From Spirodela intermedia (lineage: Eukaryota > Streptophyta > Magnoliopsida > Alismatales > Araceae), in assembly GCA_902729315.2 (NCBI GenBank), contig LR746267.1:8124424-8188423 (forward strand): a stretch of DNA of 64,000 nucleotides. The letters run 5' to 3'. The notes beneath the pieces are model-generated. The model ran no database searches and was not told where the DNA came from. It saw only the letters and a list, made by a program, of their open reading frames with translations. Below are positions 1 through 13,432 of this stretch, in pieces. Made by a program: the position numbers and the translations under genes. Position 1 is the first letter of the stretch; each line of letters starts with the position of its first letter.

Positions 1-889
1 CAGAGGGCCTTCCAACAGTTTGGTTCTTTGCAGCAGCCGCCGCAGCAGGCGTGGAGGCCGCAGAGGGGCTTACCAGAGACCGCTGTTTCCATTCTCCGCG
101 CCTGGCTGTTCGAGCACTTTCTTCATCCGTAAACACCAGACTCACCCTCCACCTCACTGATTGTAGTAATTAGTACCAAGTTAACTGACCCTTGTCAAAA
201 AAATTCTCCTCTTGGCAGGTACCCCAAGGATTCTGATAAGTTGATGCTGGCGAGGCAGACCAGGTTGACGAGAAGCCAGGTAGTCCCTTCTCTGATGTGT
301 TATAAAGATTCTGCCTGTCTGCATGATTTGGTCAAAATTGGGCTTCTCGGATAATCTGAGCATGTCTCTCCTTCTCGCTCCATGCTAGGTTTCCAACTGG
401 TTCATCAACGCCCGGGTGCGGCTGTGGAAGCCCATGATCGAGGAGATGTACGAGGAGGAGCTGAAGGACGCCGAGATGAACTCAAATTCTCAGGACGGCG
501 ATGGAGGCAGAGATAATGCGGCAAGATCCTCAGAGCTTGTGGATGATAATGCGGCAAGAGACGGGGTAGTTGCCGGGTCGAGCAGTGTAGGAAGGCCGCA
601 ACCTTTCACCGATGACTGTGATCTCCTCCAAGAAGAAGCTCTGACTCAGACAGATGTGAACAGCAGATATATGGTGTATGAGATGGAGGGGCTGGGAGGT
701 GGCGCGGCCGGCGGCAGTGTGTCCCTTACATTGGGCCTGCGGCACACCGATGGCGGCCCGCATGCTCCAGCTGCTGACCAGCGGTTTGCTCCGATCCAGG
801 GCGATGCAGCGGACTACGATTGCTTGAATATAGTGGATCGGCGGCACAGGTTCGGTTCTTTCCCTCTGCTGCATGATTTTGTGGCCTGA
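1..889 (+). CDS. BEL1-like homeodomain transcription factor, 3' part (5' end outside window)
   Basis: Visible exons are 1-128, 219-279 and 389-889. Reading frame runs through both introns (CAT CC|gt, ag|G TAC; CAG|gt, ag|GTT). The product is the C-terminal part of a TALE-class homeodomain protein. The first exon ends [11 protein letters not shown] and the second encodes [20 protein letters not shown], the TALE helix 1-2 region with its three-residue loop extension. The third opens with recognition helix [21 protein letters not shown]-terminal VSLTLGL motif matches the ZIBEL motif of BELL proteins. BELL proteins act in the nucleus as heterodimers with KNOX proteins in meristem and organ patterning; that role is family knowledge. 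The SKY box and BELL domain would lie upstream of the window. A second BEL1-like gene follows 1.7 kb downstream with the same homeodomain intron positions. TGA stop at 887-889. Confidence 0.93.
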
Positions 890-2585
890 AGTCGGCTGCC
901 AGCGGAGGCCAAGACTGCCATAGCCTCGAATAAGTAAGCTTTCTCTCTCGCGGCAATTGCTGGAGAGCTTGTATTATCTGATCTCTGAGTGGGTCTATTG
1001 ATCTGTGGAAACTACTGTACAACTTGTGTAATTCGTACCGAAAAACATGTAAATTTGCTATTTTTTAAAGGTAAGTGGTGAGTTCATCAGGCCGAGGAGC
1101 ATTCATTGCAGTGTACTGGTTAGAAGAGAAGAGCACCTTCGTGCTGATGATGAAGATAAGTGGCCAACTTCGATGCGATGAAGGAGGTACGGCGTCGCTG
1201 CTGCTACTGGCTCAGATCGAGCTGCCCGGATATTCTACGGCGAGCCGTCGCGCCCCCTGTCCACCTCCCCCATTGACTGGCGAGTAAAAGGGGGTCTTCT
1301 CCTGCGACGTCATCCGCCTAATTAATGGTCCTCGTCGCCATCAGGCCATCCCCAGAGAGACCGGCAGGCGGCGGCGGCAGCAGTAGCAGCAGCTGCAGCA
1401 GCATCTCGCGGGCGTAAATGCGGCCTCTGCCATCGCCGGGACCTCCGACCAAGTTGGTCGCAGGCCGTCTCTCCTTTTGAGAAGCATCTGTTCATTTACT
1501 GAGATTGCTCCGCCGCTGATCGCTCTGCATCGGCCTCACCGGCGTCAGAGAGCGGAAGGGGGGAAGAGAGAAGAGGGCATCCCAGGAAGGAGACGGAGGG
1601 GATTTGCCACACCTGCTTGAACACCTCTGGAATCAAACGAAACAAAGAAAGCAGTTAACTCAGCGGCGGAGTGGAAGAGGAGCAATCATCACAGAAGGAT
1701 CCTCCTCCGGGAAGGCGTCCACTTGTCCCGCCGTCGCTGTTAGGGAGACCCTGAGGGACCCATGAAGTCCGCTTCTTCTCCCTCGGGGCCTGCGCAGGGC
1801 GGGGGCGGAGCCCCTCCCTCTCCCCCTCCTCGAAACTCGAGGGACGATGGGGGAGGGGGAGTGAGTGCGGACTTTTTCTGAAACCCCGGTGAAAAGATTC
1901 CAGGATACCCGTGAAAAAAGAGAGAAGAGGACAGCCTACGGATGGGGCATCAGAGCCGAGATTGAATTTTCTGCTTCTACTTTCTCCATTCTGTCTCTGC
2001 TGGTTCAATTGTGCGAGCGGGTCCTGGGGAAGCGAACCACGTTATGAATATTATCTTCCTCCTTGCTTCCCGACTTGTGCCCTTTCTCCTCTACCCTGCC
2101 CAACCTCAGTCTTCTTCTTCTTCGTCTTCCTATTTCTCGCCCTTCTTCTACTTCTTATTCCCAGTTCAGACTTTGAGTTGTGGCAGAACTGGGTTCTACT
2201 AGGATCCCAGGGGAACTCTGGAGGTCTGCACACCCGGGGCGCGAGGGGTAAGAGACCAGCGCCCGATCAGTCGCTATGATCGGCCTAGATCACCTTTGAA
2301 ACTGTATGGATGGTCTCTATGAGCTTCCCCTAGCCTAATTTTCTAAAGGGATGGTGTTCCAGTTGCTCGAACTATCTGCGAGAACCAGCTCTCACATTCT
2401 GCCTTCTGTCGCTCCATTCTGCCTGTTTCTCAGAAGATGCCGATGATATCCTTATTTCCTCTAACTTGATAGTGTCTGTCTCCTCAACTTTATGCCCTGT
2501 TCCGAGAAATTGGCTCCAAAAGTTCCCCTTATCCAAGTTCCACAGGAATTCCTCCGAAAAGCATCTCAGATGTCTCATATCAGCC
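890..2585. other. Intergenic: 3' flank of first BEL1-like gene and probable leader of the second
   Basis: No convincing coding region. The first few hundred bases are presumably the 3' UTR of the upstream gene. The GC-rich and CT-rich stretch at about 1.3-2.3 kb looks like promoter and 5' leader of the next gene. A donor-like GGGTAAGAG near 2246-2254 and an acceptor-like TTTCTCAG ending at 2433 could bound an intron in the 5' UTR, but only transcript data can settle this. The open frames here overlap on both strands and show no recognisable domain. Confidence 0.5.
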
Positions 2586-4342
2586 ATGGATACTGCTAAT
2601 GCTGTTCATGCAGCAGATGCCCTCTTCTTCTCTCAGAGTGAGGAGTCGAACCAAGGTGAAGACTTCTCTTACGTGAGATATCATTTACCGGCGACTGTCA
2701 AATCCATGGAAGGCCATGTATGGAAGCCACCGGGACAGGCAAATCCCCAGCTTTGTGAGGAAACAGAGATCGATAGAATATATGGAAGGAGGCTGCAAGA
2801 TGACAGAGGAACCAATCTCCAAGATGTCTCATACTCTCGGCTCTCATCAATCCAAGGGCAGAAGCTGTCGCTTACTCTCGGTTCTCATCAATCCAAGGGT
2901 GATCAGGACCTGTCCATCAACAATCTGTCCCCTAGTTATACTGTTTTAAGAGGGGTGCCAAAGTGTTTATGGAGGAGCCCCATGGTTGAAGATGCAGGTG
3001 GTGATTTCCCTGTTCTTCCAAGTCCTCGTTGTGCCTGGAATTCTCATAATTCTATGTGGAGCTCTAAATATCTGAAGCCAGCACAAGAGCTGCTCAATGA
3101 ATTTGCTTGTGCTGCCCGAGCTACAGGATCTGGGCCAGAAGAGCTACCTAAGATTAACAGGTTTACTGAACTGACTGATCAAACCGGCATGAGATCTTTT
3201 CACCAGGAGAGCACAAACCCCCGGGATAGGAACTCGATTTGCTATAATTTATGCTTATCAGAAGAAGAATCTGTTTCCAACAGAACCAAAAGCCTGCACG
3301 TTTTGTTGGATGAGGTATGTTTCCCATCCCATCTTCCTTATTTTCCTCATTTCGTAATTTGGGCATGCTTTGCTAATCAATCAGGTCTTATCATTCGATG
3401 ATCCATGACTGAGGAGGGGATAGATAGTAACTTGGAAAATAAGAGCAAGAGGCTATTATTATACATGGATTGAAAATTTAGCACCTTTTCTCATTGAAAA
3501 TAACTTTTCGGTATTGCTAGGTCATAATGGTTTAAATGAATCATGATAAGGATTGACGCTAACTTTGAAAAATAGGAGTAATAGATCATAAGTTATGGAT
3601 TGAAGGGATTGGATTCTTACTGATTCTTGAATCTTCTCAGCTTGATACCCGGTATGAGAAATACTGTCGTCAAATTGAGGAGGTGATCTCTTCGTTTGAG
3701 ATAGTTGCAGGCGTGGGAGCTGCAAAGTCATATATTGTTCTTATAAGCCAAGAAATGTCCAGGCACTTCTCCAGTTTAAGGGATACGATAATCACTCAGA
3801 TCAATGCCTCAAGAGACCCCGTGTTTGAGGATTCCAGTAGGAAGAACTTGAGCACTTCTCATCAACCTAGCTTGTCCAATCAGAAAGGCAACCAGAAAAT
3901 ACGTCTCCAGAGGCTGGGCACAATACAAGGCCAGAAAGTGTGGAGGCCTCTTCGAGGATTGCCAGAGAGCTCTGTTACTGTTCTTCGAGCATGGCTTTTC
4001 GAGCATTTTCTCCATCCGTAAGTATCTGATCTCAGACTCCAATTCACTTGTCCGTTCTTGCGTCGTGACTCCCTCAAGTTGATTCTAATTTTGAAGCTAT
4101 CCAAGTGACGACGAGAAACACATGCTGTCTTCGAGGACAGGCTTGACGAGGAACCAGGTAATTTCTAGGGTTTCTGTTCTTCGTTTAGAGTGCATCGGGT
4201 TTTGTGCTTGCTTCATGCCTGCCTTTTGCAGATTTCGAACTGGTTTATCAACGCCAGGGTAAGGCTGTGGAAGCCGATGATTGAAGAAATGTACAGAGAG
4301 GAATTCACTGAGGATTCTGACGACTCAAAGCCTTCCTCCTGA
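2586..4342 (+). CDS. BEL1-like homeodomain transcription factor, complete
   Basis: Four exons: 2586-3314, 3641-4017, 4097-4157, 4232-4342; frame is kept at every junction, giving about 425 residues. The ATG at 2586 opens [15 protein letters not shown]; no BELL homology is seen in the in-frame sequence upstream. An N-terminal LSLTLGS resembles the ZIBEL motif. The SKY box ([16 protein letters not shown]) lies late in exon 1. The BELL domain starts LLDE at the end of exon 1 and continues [20 protein letters not shown] in exon 2. The homeodomain spans exons 2-4 ([60 protein letters not shown]). Known role of the family: nuclear partner of KNOX proteins. The protein ends about 20 residues after the homeodomain, unlike its tandem neighbour, which has a long tail with ZIBEL. 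The pair probably arose by tandem duplication followed by divergence, or represents two old BLH subclasses that stayed linked. Confidence 0.95.
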
Positions 4343-4827
4343 TAAACCTGCCTGCCAAGAAGACTGGTCAGGAAAACGGGAGGAGAGAGATCCGATCGAC
4401 CACGATGCGTAATCCGCTGCAATTCACTCGACATTACGATCACACAGATTCATGCGGTGATTTGGTCTGCCCCGCTTGACAAATCTCTGCTCTCCCCGAA
4501 AGGAATCAGCTCCCCTTGCGTCCATCTTCCTTCCAGTGTCTCACCGAATGCTCTCTGTGCCATCCGAGGGCGACTCCACTTCCATCCATCAGTGACGAAG
4601 CCAATGAGCCTCCAGGCCGGGTGGTCTCCCCTCGCCGCCATAGCCGAGCCATCGACGGCTGGAACCTTTTCTCGCCTTGTAGAGGAAGGGGAGCTTCGGC
4701 TATCGGCCCCAGCAGGACGCCGCACGGCGGGTGATCGTTTCATTGGCACCTGTAGCAGGTGGTGGGCGACCGTATGAAAATATTCACACTTTCTAAGTCA
4801 CAATTCTGTCGACAAAAAAAAAAGAAA

Positions 4828-4876
<49 letters not shown>

Positions 4877-5273
4877 CCACAAGATCGGAAATTAATAATT
4901 TTTAATTGACAGTGTAATACTTTTTACCTAATATAATGACACTATAAATATCTATTTTCATTGAGTTTTTATTGATTTTACTCGCATCGCTTATCCCCCA
5001 GCAACGAATTATTGCGTGATATGATGTATAACAAAAAATAATTATTAATATCATTGTATTATAGTTTAATTTAATTTAAAAATATAATCATATTTATCTT
5101 ATTACTGGGAGAATAGTACGCAGGATAGCTTAGCATGAAAGCACTCCGCGGATCAGCGTACCCCGCGAGAAGCCGACCCCGCTCGTTCTAACTCTATCCA
5201 CCATCTGACCGGCTTCGAGTCCCCTGTTTTAGCCTTTTTTTTTTCTTTTTTACTCCTGGGAGAGATATCTGCC
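4343..5273. other. Intergenic: 3' UTR of BEL1-like gene, CT microsatellite, HflX promoter
   Basis: The first 400 bases probably hold the 3' UTR of the BEL1-like gene; overlapping open frames of about 100 codons on both strands here have no recognisable domain. A CT repeat follows at about 4830-4872, then AT-rich DNA to about 5120. The T-rich stretch 5226-5250 just before the HflX-like ATG looks like leader sequence. Confidence 0.5.
4830..4872. repeat. (CT)n microsatellite
   Basis: About 21 uninterrupted CT dinucleotides between the BEL1-like gene and the HflX-like gene. Such tracts are common in plant promoters and 5' leaders; no further role is implied. Confidence 0.95.
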
Positions 5274-8200
5274 ATGAGAGCTTGCTCCGCCTGCGCGATC
5301 CTCCCGGGAGCAACTGCTGCGGCTGTGACGATCGCCCGGCGGAGTATTTGCCAGTGGAGTCTCCGTCCGCGCCGCAACAGCCTCAACGTTCCCTCTTCAT
5401 GGGCGCTGCGGGGGAAAGTGGTCTGCAGGGTCCTCAAGGAGGAGCTGGAAGTGGAGAGTTCTGGGTACCGGAGCGGAGTTACAGAGGAGGGGGAAGAATT
5501 AGTCGTCAAAGAAGCGGGTGAAGCCGCTGGAGACGATGGGCTTGAGAAGGCGGGGCTCGATGACGTCAGTGTGTCGCCGAGGTCGGAGGTCCCTGTTGAG
5601 AAGGAGAGGAAAAAAGAAGAGGTCGATGGGCACGACCGGTACCAGGTCCGGAACGGGAAAGAGGTCGGTTGAATGCTCTGTCATCCTTTTGTAGAGTCTA
5701 ATGTAACTTCTGATGATCTCTTCGAGTCCTGAGTATGCTTTTTGTTTAGTAAGATTCTGGTTTTCCGAAGAGTTTCTCGAAAGAAAATTTAACTCTCGTT
5801 AGAAAAAGCAATGTTGCTTACAGTGGATGATAACAATTGGAGATTTTAGATTTCTATATGGTGTTGGACCGGATAAGAGTTCACACATCCTCCAACAGAA
5901 TGATGTTTGAAGTCGGAGTTCATGCTCCATGTAATCTGACGTAAAAAATGCCCGTTTACACATTTTTTTTGTTACGTCGATTTGCATTATCCTATCCTCA
6001 CCTTTATCCACATTCTTTCCTTAGGTAGTTATCCGTGTGCATCACTTTAATGACTATATGACCGATATGTTATCTCTCGCATTTAGTCCTATGTTTGTTT
6101 TTCCAGAAAAATGGCTATTAGTGGTGATTTATGCTATTTCATATTTGACGGATGCTTTGACATATGAATAACTGGAGCCTGTTTTGTGCTTTGGTGATAA
6201 TTTAATTCAAATACTCTATTTCATTATGAATTTCATGTTTTGAAAAGGGTCCTTGTAAATTTTTAACTTCATGCGGAAGAAACACGATCAGATGTTCATA
6301 ATTGGGAGGTCCTGTCTGACTTGATTGGCTGCAACAATTCGCCGCATCAATTCTCCATGTTCTATGATTTTTTATATAAAAAAATAGCATTGACTGCATC
6401 AATTAGAACTGCCAAATTTTGGTCATTTGGTACTGTTTCCTTATCTAAATTTCCTCTCCCTTTCATCTCCTTGAAAATTATTGTCAAAACACAGGGTATA
6501 TGAATTTTTTTTCTGTCTATTTGGTCCCAATCTAGAGTCTAGTGCCTAATTTTATTATGTTCATTATCTTGATTGGAATCTGAAGCTAATTACTTGATTC
6601 ACATGATCGTAAGCTTCTGTACTTTGGTTCTCCTGTGTATGATTTGGTTTTCCTGATTATAGTTGCCCATGTTACATTTTTCTTTTTTTTCCCTCAGAAA
6701 GTTATGAAATGAATACTGTTGGGACTTGAAATTCCAGGTATTTGCGGAGAAGGCATACTTAGTAGGTGTTGAATGTAAAAGTAGTGAGGATAAGTTATTC
6801 AGCATTGAAGAATCTCTCAAGGAACTTGGACAGCTCGCAGATACTGCTGGACTTTTCGTTGTTGGCTCTACATATCAGAAGTAAGTCTTTCTTTTTTAAA
6901 TTTTGATGGTTGACCATGGGCCAACATGAAGGCCTTTAGCCACACTGACTGATGCTAAGCAGAATTTGTGCTCTGGTAAGCTGAAAACGTTAACCGGAAT
7001 TCTACTTGTTGATCTGAGTACATTTTATCATTCGTGTATCTCTACTTTCGTGATGAAGTGTGATGTAGTTTTTATAGTTTTTACTTCGTGATGTTCTTTG
7101 AAATTGTGGTCCATGGAAGTTTAGATATATCCAATTCTTTTAGGTTATTTTAAAATGATAACGATGGCATAAATTTCAGACACATGATGATTATAAAGCA
7201 AATGATTTGCTTCTTCTATAGCACCATCCGCTGCATTGCTTGGAACAGGGACTGTTATTACTCCAACACCTTGATAAATGTTCAAAGCAATAAGGCATAA
7301 TGTACAGTGTTTTGAATATTGCCTCCATCTGGTTTTTCCTGAAAAATGTAACTTTGAAAAGAGACGGTATGATCGTTTGTACCTTTTGATTACGTTAATG
7401 TCTCGTTATTTGGTGATGGGGCTTTTAAGTCCTATGCTTGGTTTGAGCACATGTAGTGTTTCGTTGGCAACATCATGTGGATTTGGGTCTGAAGTGTTAA
7501 GTTTCAGATAAATTTATTTTTGGAAATTCAAAATTTTGAACTGCTTTATAATTGAGTGTTGATTTAGCTTTCATGGAAGATACCTCAGGGAGGTGGAAGT
7601 TACAATACGACAGTTGTATGTATAACTAACCTTGCATGAATAAGAAGACATCAATGCGTGTGTTTCATTTTGGCATTGGGAATTTTATTTCCCAAAACCT
7701 GAGATTGGATTTTCCGTAGAAATGTCTAGTATGTTTTTATTGTGTGAAGAATATTATAGGAAGTTTCGAGTCAGTGGTGAGAGAATATGTTGACGAAAAA
7801 GTTTCTTGGAGCCAGTGCTGGAGGTTGTGTTGTCCATGTTGAAGTTACTGAGTGCTCCTAGCCTAAGCTCTCAGAGTTGTCAGTCCAGTGATAGACTGAC
7901 AAATCGCATAATCTGAATCATTCCTGCCATTGAAACGATATCCGTATTTAGAATATTAGCCCATCTTCAAGGCTTTAAAGATGAAGTGGAAGATACTGTT
8001 TATGCCATTGTTGTCACTAATGACATTATTGTGCCTAAGGCCTCTATTAACCGTCATTGTAAAAATCTTTATCTCTCGAAAGCAATCGCAATGGTTACTT
8101 GAAAACATATTACTTAAAGTTCAATAGGTAGTTTCAGTTCATTAACTTAATGAGTTCCTCTATTTATAAACATTAGAGTGAGTTGACATTTTTACGTGGG

Positions 8201-11200
8201 AATTCTTCCATTGTGAAATCTTGTGCCCTTTTTTACCAAATAAATCTCCTTCTATCTTTTTATTGTATTATTTGGCTTTATTAATTTTCCCTTTTGAACT
8301 GACTGTGCTTGGACTAAAGATTATCGTACCTGCCATTTAGGCTTTCAACTCCAAACCCAAGGACGTACATTGGATCAGGAAAGGTTTCAGAAATCAGGAG
8401 TGCAATCCATGCTCTTGATGTGGAGACTGTAATCTTTGATGATGAGCTTTCTCCAGGGTAGGGTGCTTCAATTTATTTAGGATAATTATTTTGCATTTGG
8501 TTGGTTATGGTATAAAAAGTAAAATAGATTTATTTAGATGTTTTATTAAGACAGATATTCTCCCTGTTTGGAGGGTCGGTGTTTACGTTTAAATGAAATA
8601 AGGATAATGGACAGGATATTGGCCACATAAGAACTCATTTTAGTTCGTAAAATTTTTCAAGTCTTATGAAGAAAAGGGTTTGAACTTATCCAAATTTTCA
8701 AACGGGAATATCTTGTTACTTATCTGGAAAAATGTAGCTCTTACTCATGAATGACATGTTAAAATTCATTTTCTGGATAGCGTTGGCCTAAAATTCTGAC
8801 CTCTCTGTATAATGTCTTATATTGAAATCATCATCTGCTGATAGGATAGAATAAGACAACGATATGGAATCAGTTGGATGAATGCATGCTTCACTTTGTT
8901 TCAACAGATGCTGAATGAATGACATAATCACTACTCTCATAATAGTTTGAATGACATATACTGATTTCTCTTCATGTTAACCTGTAGGCAACTGCGCAAC
9001 CTAGAAAAGGCTTTTGGCGGGGATATCCGGGTTTGTGACCGCACTGCTCTTATTCTAGATATTTTCAACCAAAGGGCTGCAACTCATGAAGCATCATTAC
9101 AGGTAACTATGCATATAATTTTTGTGTCATGCACGCCCAAAACCACCTTCTTATCCTGTTTTACATTGGAATTATGAATGTAGCACATGGAATTTGTCTG
9201 ATGTAAAACTTTTTATCCATGTTTATTCACAATTACTCAAAGTCTACTCAGGTATGAATGGTGTGCGTCCATCACAAAATACTAGAATTTACTTACGTAT
9301 TTTCATAATGGGTTTTAGATTCTGTTCGTGATTTGGTAAATTATATGATCTGTTTGAGCCTCTTTCTGTCCCATACCTCTACTTTTAATTTCTATTAAGA
9401 TTCTGTGAGGCCATAAATATTATTTAAGAAAGCGAGACGAAGTTTCACTTAAAAAATATGTTTACAATACTACTCTATTCATGAAATGTCGACTGGATTT
9501 ATACATGCGCTTTAACATTCTTTTACATGAATGCATCCAGACGAATATAACTTACCTTTTTATAGTTTCCGCATTATGTATTACATCATGAAGTTAGTAT
9601 TATAGTTATTGTTGTGAAAGGAAATTACCTCTTTCCATGATACATGCCCATTATCCTGAGACAGCTTATTCTTTAGGTTTCCTTGGCACAAATGGAGTAC
9701 CAACTTCCACGCCTGACAAGGATGTGGACTCATCTTGAACGTCAAGCAGGTGGCAGGGTTAAGGGTATGGGTGAGAAACAAATTGAAGTAGACAAGCGTA
9801 TCTTGCGCACTCAAGTAAGTCTTTTAGAATTTTGAAGGGTTTTGATGCTACATTTATATGTTGAAATAAACTATTTTGCGTTCTCTCCCTCTCATGTTAG
9901 AAGCATATGTGTAAACAATGACAATTTTCTACCAAGTTCCCCATTGATAAGATGTCTCTTAGGCTGATAGCAATCCGTCGATTTATTGAAACACATTCAC
10001 AATGCAATCAAATCAAGTAACACATGGTATTGTTTTCATTAATTTTTCATTTCCTTTTTCGTTTGAATTATGTTTCACAGATAACTGCTCCTTTAGTAGT
10101 TTGGTAGGGTAAACCACTGTTTAAGCTAACACAATGGCTGAAAGTATATGAGGTGGGGATTATGTGCTTATTTTCTATCAGCATACGTAAAAGTTTCAAG
10201 TACTGGTTTTCTATCTAGTGTATAAGTGGCTTAGACAATTACTGAGATTCATTGGTAATTATGACGGGGCTACGACCATCTAACTGAGAAACTATTGATT
10301 CGTTGCCCCTCTACTAGATTTTAGTGTTGGTTGGATGTAAGATAAATACATGCTATTCGTTGTCAAGCAAAAACTTAATTGAATACTTTCCTATGTTCGT
10401 AAGCAGGACTATGATTTCATCTTAAGCTTAATGATTCAGCTTTACCTTGATAATCAAAACAGGGTAATAATCATCTCAGCCTATTTCTCTCATTTTTTGT
10501 CATCGACATTGATATAATACCGTTGACTAAGGATTACAATTTGTGCATCTGTTGATCCAGTACTTGTTATTCGTTTAATTTTTGCATTGCCCTCTGTCAA
10601 CAGATCGGTGTTTTGAAAAAAGAATTGGATACTGTTCGGCTACATCGTAAGCAGTATCGTACTCGTCGACTATCTGTACCACTCCCTGTGGTATCTCTGG
10701 TAAATTCAAGTAACATATGTTCGGCTTTTTAATAGATTTTATATTTAATAGACCTAGACTCTGAATTTTCAACCTTTTCAGGTTGGCTATACAAATGCTG
10801 GAAAGAGTACTCTCTTGAATCATCTAACTGGAGCCAATGTTTTAGCAGAGGATCAATTATTTGCTACACTTGATCCGACTACAAGAAGAGTGCTGGTCAG
10901 TAATTTTCGTTTTTCAATAAAAGCAGATTCAGATGAACCTAGTGCTTGGTTCATAGCAAGAAATTCACACGAGCTGGCTGAACCCGTTCAAATTGGTTTT
11001 ACATTTTCCACTCGTTGTATTGCATAAACAGTAATTTCCTGATTTGTTTGTCAAATGTGTTAAATCTGAATTTTCGCCATGTTAATGCCGATACTGTTCC
11101 CGAAATTACATAACGGTAAAAAGGCACTCATTTTTAAATAGTTGTGGCCCATCCTGTTTGGAACATCTGATACATACAGCCATCTCCTCTTTGCAGATGA

Positions 11201-13044
11201 AGAACGGGAAGGAATTCCTTCTGACGGACACTGTAGGGTTCATTCAGAAACTGCCTACTACTCTGGTAAATGCTTACTAATTTCCACCACTACATTCTTA
11301 CTTCTCTCTCTTTCATTCTTTACTACAGTCTCCATCTGAGCTTTGCTTATTATTTTCTCATTGGATTGTCTCAATATGTTCGAATATTTCTAGATATATT
11401 TTTTTATTTATTTCTCAGGGAATATATTTGAACACATCTTAATCTGTCTGAGAGCATAAAGGTTGTTAACGTTAATTTTCTGATGAGGGTGACTTTGTCA
11501 GGTTGCTGCATTCAGGGCCACATTGGAAGAGATTGCCGAATCATCAGTTTTAGTTCATGTTGTAGATATTAGGTATTACCCTCTTCCACTATGTTTACAT
11601 TTATTTCTGTCGAAATGATTTATATTTTTGGGGTGATTATAATCTTTTTTGTGGTTAAATTGAACGCAATTCAGCCATCCGCTAGCACAGCAGCAGATAG
11701 ACTCGGTAAACAGAGTTTTGTCCGAGTTAGATGTTGCTTCAATCCCAAGGATGGTGGTTTGGAACAAGGTAAAAAAAGCTAAATCTTGTTTTTAGGGTTC
11801 CAATGCTTGGTTGTCACTCTTGTCTCTCTCTTTATTTGGGTTCCAATGCATAAAATAATACGTACTTTTATCAGTGATAAAATTAATCCTTTAAGGGCAT
11901 TGACTTTCTAGCATGGAAACTCTCTCAGGTCCACTATCAGGTCTACATAATCCATTTACCTGGCATGTATAGAGTTTTCATAAATTCCTTGACGCATGTC
12001 TTGCCGAGTGCATGGAGTGAGGGTCTCTTGTAGCTGCACTCCATATGTATTTTATCTTGTTCCTAAGTCAACTCTCTTCTGTGGCCTATGTTTTGGGATG
12101 CAGAAGGAGTTGACTATCATCGAGCCTTAACCGATCCATCAACACCTTCATAAGATTGGATCTGGTGGTCTAGGCTTGTTGGCTATTTTATACTGCTGAT
12201 TATGACCACGATGACGATCATGTTGTCGTACTCATAACATATCACTGATTTCACCTTGGCGCAGGTTGACAAGGCCCCTGATCCCCATAGGATCAGAAGG
12301 GAAGCAGAACAGCTTGGAATCGTCTGTATATCAGCCTTGCATGGCGATGGTTTAGAGGACTTCTGCCATGCCATTCAAGAAAAGCTGAAGGTATATATAT
12401 ATATATATATATATTCTCTTTCGAATTCCCTCCCTGAAATCATTAATTCGCCATTGATGTGGTAGGATTCTCTGGTCCGTGTGGAAGCTTTGGTTCCATA
12501 TGACAAGGGAGAACTGCTCAGCACCATTCATCAGGTTGGAATCGTGGAGGAAACTGTGAGTATCATGAATTCATTCTCTCCGGTCATTTTCTTTCGGTGG
12601 CTTCTGATCTCTCAGATCATTCTATAGAATATACTTTATGTTGTATCTTCTCCGTCATAATTTACATCTTATACATCTACCCATGAAGAAAATTTGCAGT
12701 CTTTCATAAGCCTCATATCATCAACGGTTCATGTTTGAATTACAAAAAAAAAAAAGAAAAAAAAAAGAAAAAAAAAAAGAGAGAACCATTCCTACCATCA
12801 TCTCAACTAATAAACTCCTGCAACCGGAGTCTCCTATGTACTTAATCTGCTGTATTTATTTAATATTATTTTTATTTCACTAAGCTGATGGTTTCCTGAC
12901 TTTACCTTACTCTCATTACTTTTTTTTTTCTTTCCCCATGTGAAGGAATACGTGGAGAATGGGACGTGGGTGAGGGCCCATGTTCCTCTTCCATTGGCGA
13001 GACTGCTGACTCCAATGAGGCAACAGGTGGCCATGACCCAGTAG
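5274..13044 (+). CDS. HflX-type GTPase, probably organelle-targeted
   Basis: Thirteen exons keep frame throughout: 5274-5663, 6738-6880, 8341-8457, 8988-9102, 9677-9814, 10604-10699, 10782-10895, 11197-11265, 11502-11572, 11675-11768, 12265-12390, 12466-12555, 12946-13044; 553 residues. Exon 1 (130 codons) is rich in Ala, Arg and Ser with few acids at its start, like a plastid or mitochondrial transit peptide. Exons 2-6 carry the HflX N-terminal domain ([32 protein letters not shown]-like [12 protein letters not shown]). The G domain follows: G1 [17 protein letters not shown]2 around [11 protein letters not shown]3 [14 protein letters not shown]4 NKVD split across exons 10/11, G5 SALHG. Bacterial HflX binds the 50S subunit and splits stalled ribosomes; a matching role on organelle ribosomes is inference. 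Plants have at least two HflX paralogues and I cannot say which this is. It converges on the WVD2-like gene, with 389 bases between the stops. Confidence 0.94.
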
Positions 13045-13432
13045 CCGAGGCCATCGCCTCTCCCTGCCCTGTTGTCATTGCTATATATGTGCCATCTGTA
13101 CAGTGCATTGGATCATAAGTTGTATATAATATGGACCGAAATTAATCGCCTTGGGCTTGCTAGACGGAGCCTTTCTTAGAGAGAGAGAGAGAGAGAGCTT
13201 GGGCTCCCAAGGAGGTGGTGGTGTGGTGGTGGTGGTAAAATGCCACTCTGTATATGAATACTTGAAAAAATTTACACCTGACAGCCGAAGCGAAGTTCCC
13301 ATAGGATACATAGTCTTTTAGAACAACCAGGTGATGGAAGGCATGGGAGAAAGATGAGCTGAAGCATCTCCTCTGGGGCGCGGGTGGCGGGGGTGGCTGG
13401 GCGGACGATGTTAACATGAAGACATCGGCTAG
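13045..13432. other. Convergent 3' region with GA microsatellite
   Basis: Separates the stop codons of the HflX-like gene (+) and the WVD2-like gene (-). It should hold both 3' UTRs and may be overlapped by both transcripts. A GA repeat sits at about 13179-13198 and a GGT-rich purine run at 13211-13236. No coding signal seen. Confidence 0.6.

Noticed and set aside
1655-2279. Frames of 117 codons (-) and 122 codons (+) between the BEL1-like genes
   Set aside because: Low-complexity CT/GA-rich leader DNA; no domain and mutually overlapping.
4457-4777. Overlapping frames of about 100 codons on both strands after the second BEL1-like gene
   Set aside because: GC-rich 3' UTR; frames on opposite strands overlap with no domain.
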